This document shows positions 1-7,266 of a DNA stretch of 10,849 nt, in pieces (the stretch's first letter is position 1; the number at the start of each line of letters is the position of its first letter). Below the pieces are notes generated by a model, which was not told the origin of the DNA, ran no database searches, and saw nothing but the letters and a program-made list of their open reading frames with translations. The translations under genes and the position numbers were made by a program. Source of the DNA: an uncultured Ruminococcus sp. GTDB lineage: Bacteria; Bacillota; Clostridia; Oscillospirales; CAG-272. The stretch spans positions 1 through 10,849 of the forward strand of contig CADBPA010000008.1 of assembly GCA_902796505.1 (NCBI GenBank). The letters are read 5' to 3'.

Positions 1-1286
1 CCGGTCGTGCCGGAGGTGAAGAACATCAGCATCAGGTCGGAGCCGCAGGGGGCGTCCTCCCCCCGTTCGTAATGCGAACTGTAAAGCGGATATTCCTCGT
101 CGAAACTCCGCCAGCCCTCGCGCTTGCCGTTGACGATCAGTTTGCGCAGAAGCCCGGGGCATTTTTCCGCCGCGCGATCGACCTGCTCCGCCGTTTCTCC
201 GTCCGCCGTGCAGATGACCGTTTCGATCCCGGCTTTGTTGATGCGGTATTCGATGTCGTGTTCGAGCAGCTGGTTGGTCGCCGGAATGGCGATCGCGCCG
301 AGCTTGTTCAGTCCGAGCATCGCAAACCAGAATTGATAGTGTCTCTTCAGGATCAGCATCACGCGGTCTCCATGCTTGATGCCGAGCGATTTGAAATAAT
401 TCGCGCATTGGGAGGAGTACTTCTTCATGTCCTTGAAGGTGAAGCGGCGCTCTTCCTTGTCGCGGCTGATGTGGAGCATGGCGAGTTTGTCCGGCTTCGT
501 TCTGCCGAGCTCGTCCACCACGTCGAACGCGAAATTGAATTTTTCGGGGTTATTGAAGGAGATCTTCGTCAAAAGACCGTTTTCGTCTACCTCGGCGTTC
601 ACCCATTTGTCATAGACCATCGGCCCGTCTCCCGTCGTGTCGGGATGAACGGTCGTGTCCGGGTGCGCTTTCTGCGGCGTCAGTTCGGGGATCGGCGCGC
701 CGGAGGGATTCAGGACCATCGCGTAGAAGAGGCAGTCCGCCCCCTCGGTGGCGACCATACCGTGCGGCGTTCCGCTGTCGTAATAGATGCTGTCGCCTTC
801 GTGCAGGGTGACCTTGTGCTCTCCGACCTGAACGGTCAGCGCGCCGCGGATGACGATATCGCATTCCTGCCCTTCGTGCGTCGTCAGCTCGATCGGGCGC
901 TCCTCCGCCTCCTTGCGGTAGGCGGCGTTCACCAGAAGCGGCTCGGCGATGCGGTTGCGGAAGGCGGCGGCGAGGTTATAATACTCCATGCCGTGCGCTT
1001 GCTCGATCTTTTGTCCCTTGCCGCTTCTCGTCACGGTAAAGGAGGCGAGGCGCGGGCTGCTTCCTTCGATGATATCGGTAACGTCCACGTTGAACGCCAG
1101 AGCGCAGCGGTAAATGAAAGCGAAGTTCAGATCCGAGCGGCCTTCTTCGCAGGCGAGGTATTCCTCGACCGATACGTCGGTCTTGACCGCCATCTCTGCC
1201 GGCGTGAGGTTTTCGATCTCGCGCAGCTCGCGGATACGCTCGGCCATTTCGCGGATCTTGGCGTCCAGTCCGGTAACATGATTCAT
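1..1286 (-). CDS. XRE-cupin-acyl-CoA synthetase, second copy (3' part off the left edge)
   Basis: About 428 codons are visible from the ATG at 1286-1284; the gene leaves the window just inside the AMP-binding P-loop (FFTSGTT at its end). Residues about 10-75 form an XRE-type helix-turn-helix (LTPAEMAVKT, then SPRL). Residues about 115-190 form a small cupin barrel (THEGQECDIVIRG, GDSIYYDSGTPHG). From about residue 235 the AMP-forming acyl-CoA synthetase N-domain begins (KFNFAFDVVDEL, GDRVMLILKRHYQFWFAML). It is a clear paralogue of the gene at 1654-3921, with the same domain order and long shared blocks. The start is supported by AAAGGA upstream of the ATG. Unlike its paralogue it has its own promoter and T-box leader. 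The family activates a carboxylic acid with ATP to an acyl-adenylate and then an acyl-CoA; the A8-A10 motifs and catalytic lysine lie outside the window, so activity cannot be judged here. Confidence 0.9.
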   Translation of the reverse strand, partial: MNHVTGLDAKIREMAERIRELREIENLTPAEMAVKTDVSVEEYLACEEGRSDLNFAFIYRCALAFNVDVTDIIEGSSPRLASFTVTRSGKGQKIEQAHGMEYYNLAAAFRNRIAEPLLVNAAYRKEAEERPIELTTHEGQECDIVIRGALTVQVGEHKVTLHEGDSIYYDSGTPHGMVATEGADCLFYAMVLNPSGAPIPELTPQKAHPDTTVHPDTTGDGPMVYDKWVNAEVDENGLLTKISFNNPEKFNFAFDVVDELGRTKPDKLAMLHISRDKEERRFTFKDMKKYSSQCANYFKSLGIKHGDRVMLILKRHYQFWFAMLGLNKLGAIAIPATNQLLEHDIEYRINKAGIETVICTADGETAEQVDRAAEKCPGLLRKLIVNGKREGWRSFDEEYPLYSSHYERGEDAPCGSDLMLMFFTSGTT

Positions 1287-1309
1287 AGCGTGTTTTCCTT
1301 TCCGATCCG

Positions 1310-1600
1310 GGGCATAAAAGCAGAAAGCCCGCCCCAAAGAATGTGTTCTTTGAGACGAGCAAAAAAATTACCCGCGGTACCACTCAAATTGCCCGGTTTC
1401 CCGGACCTCTCTCGGGCTCGATCAAGCCCCATGCCTTCACGCGGCAGGACGGGAAGGTTCTACTGACCGCAAAGAGGCGCGGCTTTCTTCCTTCCGACTC
1501 GGGAGCTACAGGTATCCGTGAGATCTCCTCCGGCGGCTCGCACCACCCGCCGCTTCTCTGCAGGAAGAAAGTCTCATACCCTCTCCGTCAACGTCTTTAT
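1310..1600 (-). promoter_or_regulatory. T-box riboswitch (tRNA-sensing leader), probably Leu or Ile
   Basis: The conserved T-box GAGTGGTACCGCGGGTAA is at 1385-1368. The antiterminator folds cleanly: UUUGAG pairs with CUCAAA, the UGGUACC bulge is free for the tRNA 3' end, and GCGGG pairs with CUCGU. Its 3' arm is the same sequence as the 5' arm of the terminator, so the two are mutually exclusive. Stem I is upstream, with an AGAGA motif and a GGTGCGAG distal loop closed by CGGCGG/CCGCCG, and a GGTA/TACC base stem with kink-turn-like GA steps. AGTAG follows, as in many T-boxes. The 3' side of the specifier loop reads GATCTCACGGA. CUC (Leu), which is followed by the usual purine, fits best; AUC (Ile) is the alternative. 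The bulge base U fits a tRNA with discriminator A. Uncharged tRNA should permit readthrough into the synthetase gene at 1286. The T-box call is firm; the amino acid is inferred. Confidence 0.95.
1316..1360 (-). terminator. Intrinsic terminator of the T-box
   Basis: A 15-bp stem (1360-1346 with 1341-1327, including G-U pairs) closes a CACA loop and is followed on the minus strand by a U-rich tract, TTTCTGCTTTT. Its 5' arm overlaps the antiterminator 3' arm, so this is the regulated terminator of the T-box and not the end of the upstream gene. Confidence 0.9.
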
Positions 1601-1606
1601 ACCGAA

Positions 1607-1635
1607 ATTATAGCACATCCTTTTTTTCTTGTCAA
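1607..1635 (-). promoter_or_regulatory. SigA-type promoter for the T-box transcript
   Basis: TTGACA (1635-1630) and TATAAT (1612-1607) are separated by exactly 17 bp, and the -10 box is TGn-extended. Both hexamers match consensus. The predicted start is near 1600, immediately before Stem I of the T-box. The -35 begins about 19 bp after the stop codon of the upstream synthetase, with no terminator between them, so readthrough from the upstream operon probably also feeds this leader. Confidence 0.92.
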
Positions 1636-1653
1636 GAGTTTTTCGAGAAAATA

Positions 1654-3921
1654 TCAGAGTTTATTTCGCTGGATCTTTCCGCTGATGGTCTTGGGCAGCT
1701 CGTCCCGGAAGACCACGATACGCGGATATTTATACGGCGCGGTATGCGTCTTGACGTAATTCTGGATCTCTTTTTTCAGTTCCTCGGTCGGCTCGGTCCC
1801 CTTCGTCAGGACGATCGAGGCCTTGACGACCTGCCCGCGGATCTCGTCCGGCTCGGCGGAAACGCCGCATTCCAGAACGTAGGGAAGTTCCATGATCACG
1901 TTTTCGATCTCGAACGGCCCGATGCGGTAGCCGGAGGACTTGATCACGTCGTCCACGCGCCCGACGTACCAGAAGTAACCGTCCTCATCCCGCCAAGCCG
2001 TGTCGCGCGTGTGATAGAGTCCGTCGTGCCAGACCTCGGCGGTCACGCCGTCGTCTCGGTAGTAGCCTCCGAAGAGACCGACCGGTTTCTTGCCTGACGT
2101 GCGGATGACGATCTCGCCGGTTTCGCCGACCGGGACCGACTGTCCGTTCTCGTCCACGATGTCCACGTCGTATTGCGGCGAGGCAAGTCCCATCGAGCCG
2201 AGGCGCGGCTTGGTGCCGACCAAATTGCCGATGCAGAGGGTGGTCTCGGTCTGCCCGAAGCCCTCCATGATCTCCAGCCCGGTCGCCTTCTCAAACTGCT
2301 TTGAGACTTCGGGGTTGAGCGCCTCTCCCGCCGTCGTCATATGGCGGATGGAGGAGAGATCGAATTTCGAGAGGTCCTCTTTGATCATCATGCGCAGCAT
2401 CGTCGGCGGCGCGCAGAAGGTCGTGATATTGTATTTCTTGAATAAAGGAAGGATGTCGTTGGCGTCGAATCGGTCGAAATCGTATACGAATACCGCTCCC
2501 TCCGAAAGCCATTGCCCGTAGAATTTGCCCCAGAGCGCCTTGCCCCATCCGGTGTCGGAAATGGTCAGATGCAGTCCGTCGCGCTCCACGCAGTGCCAGT
2601 ACTTCGCGGTCACAAAGTGGCCGAGCGCGTAGAGATGCGAATGCATGGCGATCTTCGGATACCCGGTCGTCCCGGACGTGAAGAACATCACGGCAGGCTC
2701 TTCTCCCGCGGAGGCGTCCTCCTCGCGCCGGAAGTGACCGCTGTACAGGGCGTACTCGCTGTTGAAATCATGCCAGCCTTCGCGCGCGCCGTTGACCATG
2801 ATCTTGAGTTTCAGACCGGGGCAGGTCTCCTGCGCCGCATCGACGTGCCTTGAAACGTCGCCGTCCGCCGTGCAGACGATCGCCGAAACGCCGGCGCGGT
2901 CGAAGCGGTATTCGAGATCGTGTCGGACGAGCTGGTAGGTCGCCGGGATGGCGATCGCGCCGATCTTTTCGAGCGCGAGCATCGAGAACCAGAACTGATA
3001 GTGCCGCTTCAGGATCAGCATCACGCGGTCTCCGCGCTTGATGCCGAGCGATTTGAAATAATTCGCCGTGCGGTTGGACTCTCTGCGGATGTCGGCAAAG
3101 CTGAACCGGCGCTCGCTCCGGTCGCGGTCGAGATGGAGCATGGCGAGCTTGTCGGGATAATTCGCCGCGATCTTGTCCACGCAGTCGAAGGCGAAATTGA
3201 AGCGTTCGGTGTTCTTGAACGAAATGTCGAGCAGTCTGCCGTTTTCGTCCTCGGTCGTGTCCACGAATTCCTCGCAGAGCAGCGTGTCGTTCGACCGTGC
3301 GCGCGCGATCGTCTCGCCGATATTCTCCTCGGCGTGATCCTCGCCCGGAAGCACGATGGCGATAAAGGAGCAGGGCTCTCCGCCGACGGCGATCATTCCG
3401 TGCGGCGTTGAGGAATTGTAGAGGATCGAATCCCCTGCGCCGAGCGTCTCGATATGGTCTCCGACGCGCACCTTCAGCGATCCGCTGAGAATATAGTCGA
3501 ATTCCTGTCCGGAGTGGGTGTTCGTGCGGATCGGAAGGCCTTGCAGTTCCTCCGAATACTGATAGGTGACGAAATACGGCTCGGCGATCTTGTCGGCAAA
3601 TTTCGACGCCAGATTTTTGATCAGAATGCCGTCCTCGTCCACCGTGACCTTGCCGTTGCCGCCGCGCGTGACCTGATAACTCGTCAGGCGCGGGCTGTGC
3701 CCTTCCAGCAGATCGGCAATATCGATGCCGAACGCCAGCGCGCACTTGTGGATAAACGAGAAGGGAAGGTCGGTCTCGCCCGCCTCGTTGCGCAGATATT
3801 CGTCGATCTGCGTCCCGGTCTTTTCCGCCATCTGTGCCGGGGTAAGCCCCATGATCTCGCGCATTCCGCGGATACGGCGCGCAATATCTCTTGAAGGATT
3901 CAGTTCGTCGGTCAGAGCCAT
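1654..3921 (-). CDS. XRE-cupin-medium-chain-type acyl-CoA synthetase (755 aa)
   Basis: Three modules are fused. Residues about 12-75 form an XRE helix-turn-helix (LTPAQMAEKT, ending SPRL). Residues about 115-192 form a cupin (HSGQEFDYILSG at 136-147, GDSILYNSSTPHG at 163-175). Residues about 235-755 form a complete AMP-forming acyl-CoA synthetase. The enzyme part has the P-loop TSGTTGYPK (415-423), GQTET (556-560), YHTRD (636-640), GYRIGPFEIE (664-673) and the catalytic lysine in TISGKIQR (K749), so it should be active. The ISDTGW and SSGYRIGPFE blocks resemble the medium-chain acyl-CoA synthetase subfamily, which includes enzymes that take short branched acids; the substrate here is inferred. 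The first two modules match stand-alone XRE-cupin transcription factors, so the protein may sense a ligand, bind DNA, or both. Start at ATG 3921 with GGAG upstream; 36 bp after the amidohydrolase, same transcript. Confidence 0.95.
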   Translation of the reverse strand: MALTDELNPSRDIARRIRGMREIMGLTPAQMAEKTGTQIDEYLRNEAGETDLPFSFIHKCALAFGIDIADLLEGHSPRLTSYQVTRGGNGKVTVDEDGILIKNLASKFADKIAEPYFVTYQYSEELQGLPIRTNTHSGQEFDYILSGSLKVRVGDHIETLGAGDSILYNSSTPHGMIAVGGEPCSFIAIVLPGEDHAEENIGETIARARSNDTLLCEEFVDTTEDENGRLLDISFKNTERFNFAFDCVDKIAANYPDKLAMLHLDRDRSERRFSFADIRRESNRTANYFKSLGIKRGDRVMLILKRHYQFWFSMLALEKIGAIAIPATYQLVRHDLEYRFDRAGVSAIVCTADGDVSRHVDAAQETCPGLKLKIMVNGAREGWHDFNSEYALYSGHFRREEDASAGEEPAVMFFTSGTTGYPKIAMHSHLYALGHFVTAKYWHCVERDGLHLTISDTGWGKALWGKFYGQWLSEGAVFVYDFDRFDANDILPLFKKYNITTFCAPPTMLRMMIKEDLSKFDLSSIRHMTTAGEALNPEVSKQFEKATGLEIMEGFGQTETTLCIGNLVGTKPRLGSMGLASPQYDVDIVDENGQSVPVGETGEIVIRTSGKKPVGLFGGYYRDDGVTAEVWHDGLYHTRDTAWRDEDGYFWYVGRVDDVIKSSGYRIGPFEIENVIMELPYVLECGVSAEPDEIRGQVVKASIVLTKGTEPTEELKKEIQNYVKTHTAPYKYPRIVVFRDELPKTISGKIQRNKL

Positions 3922-3957
3922 AATGAAGTTCTCCGTGTATATTTTGTAATGAATTGT

Positions 3958-4752
3958 TTACATATCGATTCTGTAAAGTTCTTTTGCGTTGCGATAAAAG
4001 ATCTTTTCGCGCTCGTCGTCGGTCAGCGGAAGCCGTTCGATCTTTCGCAGCTCCTCCGCAGGATCCCAGAGCGGAAAATCGGTCCCGAACATCACCCGGT
4101 CGGCGCCGTAGGTGCGGATGTAGCGCACCATCCGTTCGTCGTCCAGCCAATGCGAGCAGGAGGAGCAGTCCACGATGAAATTTTCATAGCGGTGCAGTGC
4201 CGGAACGGCGTCCTCCCAGACCGACCAGCCGCCGAGATGCGCCCCGATCACCGGCGTGTCCGGGAAGGCTTTCAGCAGTTTTTCGGTGCGGTCGGGATTG
4301 GAATTGTCATAGCGGCGGTCTCCGCAGTGAAGCAGGAAGGGAAGCCTGCCGCGCGCCGCCTCGAAAAAGGCGAAAACGCATTCGTCGTCCAGCCGGAAAC
4401 GCTGAATATCGGGATGCAGTTTGATCCCCTTCAGTCCGAGCGAGAGGATCTCGTCGATCGCGCCGTCCACGTCCGTCAGATCCTGCTGCAGCGTGCCGAG
4501 TCCGGTGAAGATCCCTCCGCCGTCGCGCACCGACGCCGCAATGAAGCTGTTGATGGCGTGGACCTGATGCGCCGTCGTCGCGATCGAGTTGATCACGAAA
4601 TGGCCGATCCCGGCGGCTCTCCCTTTTTCCAGCAGTTTTCCGACGCTTCCGGTGAATCCCTTCGGCAGTCCGTAAAAATCCTGCGTGGCGACCGCCGCCT
4701 TGTCGGCGATGCGGTCGGGATAAACGTGGCAATGCGTGTCGATGATCTTCAT
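3958..4752 (-). CDS. Amidohydrolase-2 family metal-dependent hydrolase or decarboxylase (264 aa)
   Basis: This is a complete TIM-barrel amidohydrolase of the ACMSD/resorcylate-decarboxylase type. It has DTHCH at 5-9 (H7, H9), GIKLHPDIQ at 109-117, HCGD at 142-145, AHLGG at 171-175 and the metal-binding aspartate in FGTDFPLW (D225). All the usual metal ligands are present, so it is probably catalytic. Family members hydrolyse lactones or amides or decarboxylate aromatic or muconate acids; the substrate here is unknown. The ATG lies one base after the stop of the upstream fusion gene (TGATATG) and there is no convincing Shine-Dalgarno, so translation is probably coupled to that gene. This implies that the two products are needed in proportion. 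Confidence 0.9.
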   Translation of the reverse strand: MKIIDTHCHVYPDRIADKAAVATQDFYGLPKGFTGSVGKLLEKGRAAGIGHFVINSIATTAHQVHAINSFIAASVRDGGGIFTGLGTLQQDLTDVDGAIDEILSLGLKGIKLHPDIQRFRLDDECVFAFFEAARGRLPFLLHCGDRRYDNSNPDRTEKLLKAFPDTPVIGAHLGGWSVWEDAVPALHRYENFIVDCSSCSHWLDDERMVRYIRTYGADRVMFGTDFPLWDPAEELRKIERLPLTDDEREKIFYRNAKELYRIDM

Positions 4753-4753
4753 A

Positions 4754-7240
4754 TCACGCCGTAACGATGGACGCCGCCTTGTGCAGTCCGTATTTTTCTA
4801 TCGCCGCCTCGCGCATCTTGTATTTCAGGATCTTCCCGGCGACGTTCATCGGGAAACTCTCCACGAAATCCACGTAGCGCGGCACCTTGTGCTTTGCCAT
4901 ATTGGCGGCGACGTATTTTTTCAGTTCCTCCTCGGTGAGGCTCTGCCCGTCCTTGAGAATGACGCAGGCCATGATCTCCTCGCCGTATTGCTCATCCGGC
5001 ACGCCGATGACCTGAACGTCCTTGACGGCGGGATGCGTGTAAATAAACTCCTCGATCTCCTTCGGATAGATGTTTTCGCCTCCGCGGATGATCATGTCCT
5101 TCAGCCGCCCGGTGATCTTGAAATTCCCCTCCGGCGTGCGGCAGGCGAGGTCGCCCGTGTGCAGCCAGCCGTCCTTGTCGATCGCCGCGCGCGTCGCGCT
5201 GGGCATCTTGTAATAGCCCTTCATGATGTTGTATCCGCGCGCCACGAATTCACCGGTCACGTTGTCCGGGCAGTCGAGGCCGGTCTCCGGATCCACGATC
5301 TTGCATTCCACCTCCGGGAACGCCCGCCCGACGGTGTTGACGCGGACGTCGATCGGATCGTCGGTGCAGCTCATCGTACAGCCGGGCGAACTTTCGGTCT
5401 GTCCGTAGACGATCGTGATCTCCTTCATATTCATCTTGTTCACGACGTCCTGCATGACCGATACCGGGCAGGGAGAACCCGCCATGATGCCGGTGCGCAT
5501 ATAGTGAAAATCGGTTTTTGCAAAATCCGGATGTTCGAGCATCGCGATGAACATCGTCGGCACGCCGTGGAAGCAGGTGATCCGCTCCTGATTGATGCAG
5601 GCGAGCGAGGATTTCGGCGAGAAGTAGGGGATCGGCGAAAGCGTGACGCCGTGCGTCATCGACGAGGTCATCGCCAGCACCATGCCGAAGCAGTGGAACA
5701 TCGGCACCTGGATCATCATGCGGTCTGCGGTGGAAAGATCCATGCGGTCGCCGATGCATTTTCCGTCGTTGACAACGTTGTAGTGCGTCAGCATAACGCC
5801 CTTCGGGAATCCCGTCGTGCCGGAGGTGTACTGCATATTGCAGACGTCGTGTACGTCCACCTCCGCCGCCATCCGGTAGACCTCCTCGATCGGCACTTCA
5901 TTCGCCCGCGCGAGCGCCTGTTCCCAGGTCAGGCAGCCCTTCTGCGAGAAGCCGACCGTGATGACGTTGCGCAGAAACGGCAGTCTCTTCGCGTGCAGCG
6001 AAGAACCCGGTTTTCTCTCTTCCAGTTCGGGGCAGAGCTCCGCCATGATGGCGCTGTAATCCGAGTCCTTGTATCCGTTGATCATGATCAGCGTGTGCGT
6101 GTCGGATTGGCGGAGCAGATATTCCGCCTCGTAGATCTTGTAGGCGGTATTCATCGTGACGAGAACCCCCCCGATCTTCGTCACCGCCCAGAAGGCGATG
6201 AACCATTGCGGCACGTTCGTCGCCCAGACGGCAACGTGGCTCCCCTTGCGCACGCCCATCGCGATCAGCGCCCGCGCGAAGGTGTCCACGTCGTCACGGA
6301 ACTGCGAATAGGTCCTCGTATAGTCGAGCGTGGTGTACTTGAACGCATATTGATCGGGGAAGTACTTCACCATCGTGTCCAGCACCTGCGAGAAGGTCTG
6401 CTCGATGATCAGCGACTTCGGCCAGACGTATTCGCCCACCCCGTTCTGCGCGTTCTTGCTCTTGAAGATCGGCGTCTGCGATTTCGCGGTGTCGAAGCGG
6501 CTCATATAATTCGTGAAATGCGTGAAGATGATATCGATATCCGAGATCTCGCTGTCCCAGCTCGGATCCCATTCGATCGAGACGAAACCGCCGTAGTTGA
6601 CCGAGCGGAGCGCGTCCATGATCTCGGCGATCGGCAGCGATCCCTCGCCCACCAGCGCGTAGGCGTTCTCTCCCTCGGAATCCTTGATGTGAACGTGCTT
6701 GACGTACGCGCCGAGATTCTGGATGGTATTCTCCGGATCCTCGCCGCAGACGGTATAGGGATAGTGCAGATCCCAGAGCGCCGCGAGCGATCCGCTCGCA
6801 AAGCGGTCGAGAAATTCCCGCAGATGCGCCGTGTCGGCAAATTCACCGACCGTCTCGACGAGCAGAACGATCCCGTTCTTTTTCGCCTCCGGCAGCGTCT
6901 CGCGCACGAACGCCTCGGCGGCGTCAAACGCGCCCTCCCGCTTCAGCACCTTCAGCCGGATATATCCCGACCGCAGTTTTTTCGCCCAGTCCATGCAGGT
7001 GAGGAGTTCCTCCTTCGCCCGCTCGCGCTGCGCGGGATCGCCGACGTCTGAGGTCAGGTCGATGCAGGGAACCTTCAGATTCCCCGCAATGAATTTATGA
7101 TAGACCGAGGAAGGATTCTCATCGGCGCATTCGGCGACGCTGTGGATCTCGATGCCGTCGAAGCGGTAGGTCCCGGCGATCTCAATAAAGTCGTCCAGGC
7201 TGAATCCCTTCCAGCGGTTGGTCGAAAAGGATAATTTCAT
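4754..7240 (-). CDS. Fusion of sugar-isomerase-type TIM barrel with acyl-CoA synthetase (828 aa)
   Basis: Residues 1-248 are a complete xylose-isomerase-like TIM barrel (sugar phosphate isomerase/epimerase family). The expected metal ligands sit at E129 (LLVET), D157 with H159 (WDLHY), H184 (KHVHIKD) and E223 (SIEWD). After a linker (about 250-275), residues 276-828 form an ACSF2/FadD-like AMP-forming acyl-CoA synthetase: YTSGTTGFPKG at 471-481, YGQTESSPG at 612-620, HTGD at 694-697, GRLKDMIIRGGENIYPKEIE at 711-730, and the catalytic lysine in AGKILKYKMRE (K803). Both halves look intact. Length equals the sum of the two families and the frame is uninterrupted, so this is a real fusion. A strong AAAGGAG precedes the ATG, 26 bp after the IPMS-like gene. 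The ligase belongs to a different subfamily from the XRE-cupin synthetases nearby. What the barrel does for the ligase is unknown. Confidence 0.95.
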   Translation of the reverse strand: MKLSFSTNRWKGFSLDDFIEIAGTYRFDGIEIHSVAECADENPSSVYHKFIAGNLKVPCIDLTSDVGDPAQRERAKEELLTCMDWAKKLRSGYIRLKVLKREGAFDAAEAFVRETLPEAKKNGIVLLVETVGEFADTAHLREFLDRFASGSLAALWDLHYPYTVCGEDPENTIQNLGAYVKHVHIKDSEGENAYALVGEGSLPIAEIMDALRSVNYGGFVSIEWDPSWDSEISDIDIIFTHFTNYMSRFDTAKSQTPIFKSKNAQNGVGEYVWPKSLIIEQTFSQVLDTMVKYFPDQYAFKYTTLDYTRTYSQFRDDVDTFARALIAMGVRKGSHVAVWATNVPQWFIAFWAVTKIGGVLVTMNTAYKIYEAEYLLRQSDTHTLIMINGYKDSDYSAIMAELCPELEERKPGSSLHAKRLPFLRNVITVGFSQKGCLTWEQALARANEVPIEEVYRMAAEVDVHDVCNMQYTSGTTGFPKGVMLTHYNVVNDGKCIGDRMDLSTADRMMIQVPMFHCFGMVLAMTSSMTHGVTLSPIPYFSPKSSLACINQERITCFHGVPTMFIAMLEHPDFAKTDFHYMRTGIMAGSPCPVSVMQDVVNKMNMKEITIVYGQTESSPGCTMSCTDDPIDVRVNTVGRAFPEVECKIVDPETGLDCPDNVTGEFVARGYNIMKGYYKMPSATRAAIDKDGWLHTGDLACRTPEGNFKITGRLKDMIIRGGENIYPKEIEEFIYTHPAVKDVQVIGVPDEQYGEEIMACVILKDGQSLTEEELKKYVAANMAKHKVPRYVDFVESFPMNVAGKILKYKMREAAIEKYGLHKAASIVTA

Positions 7241-7266
7241 CTTCTGTTCTCCTTTCGCAGATCGGC

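Noticed and set aside
72..1466. Long plus-strand open frame opposite the second ligase
   Set aside because: Antisense shadow: arginine- and histidine-rich, matches no family, spans the T-box, while the minus strand has clear conserved domains. GC-rich codon use keeps such frames open.
1627..1660. Terminator for the main operon after the first XRE-cupin-ligase
   Set aside because: CTTGACAAG is a short palindrome formed by the -35 box itself; no GC-rich stem with T tract exists, so the operon probably reads into the T-box leader.
2768..4150. 460-codon minus-strand frame overlapping the XRE-cupin-ligase and amidohydrolase
   Set aside because: A +1 or +2 shadow of two verified genes, arginine-rich and without family features; not a frameshifted gene because both real frames are complete.
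4736..7051. 771-codon plus-strand open frame opposite the isomerase-ligase fusion
   Set aside because: Antisense shadow with biased R/H/D/V composition and no recognisable domain; the minus-strand protein has intact motifs throughout.
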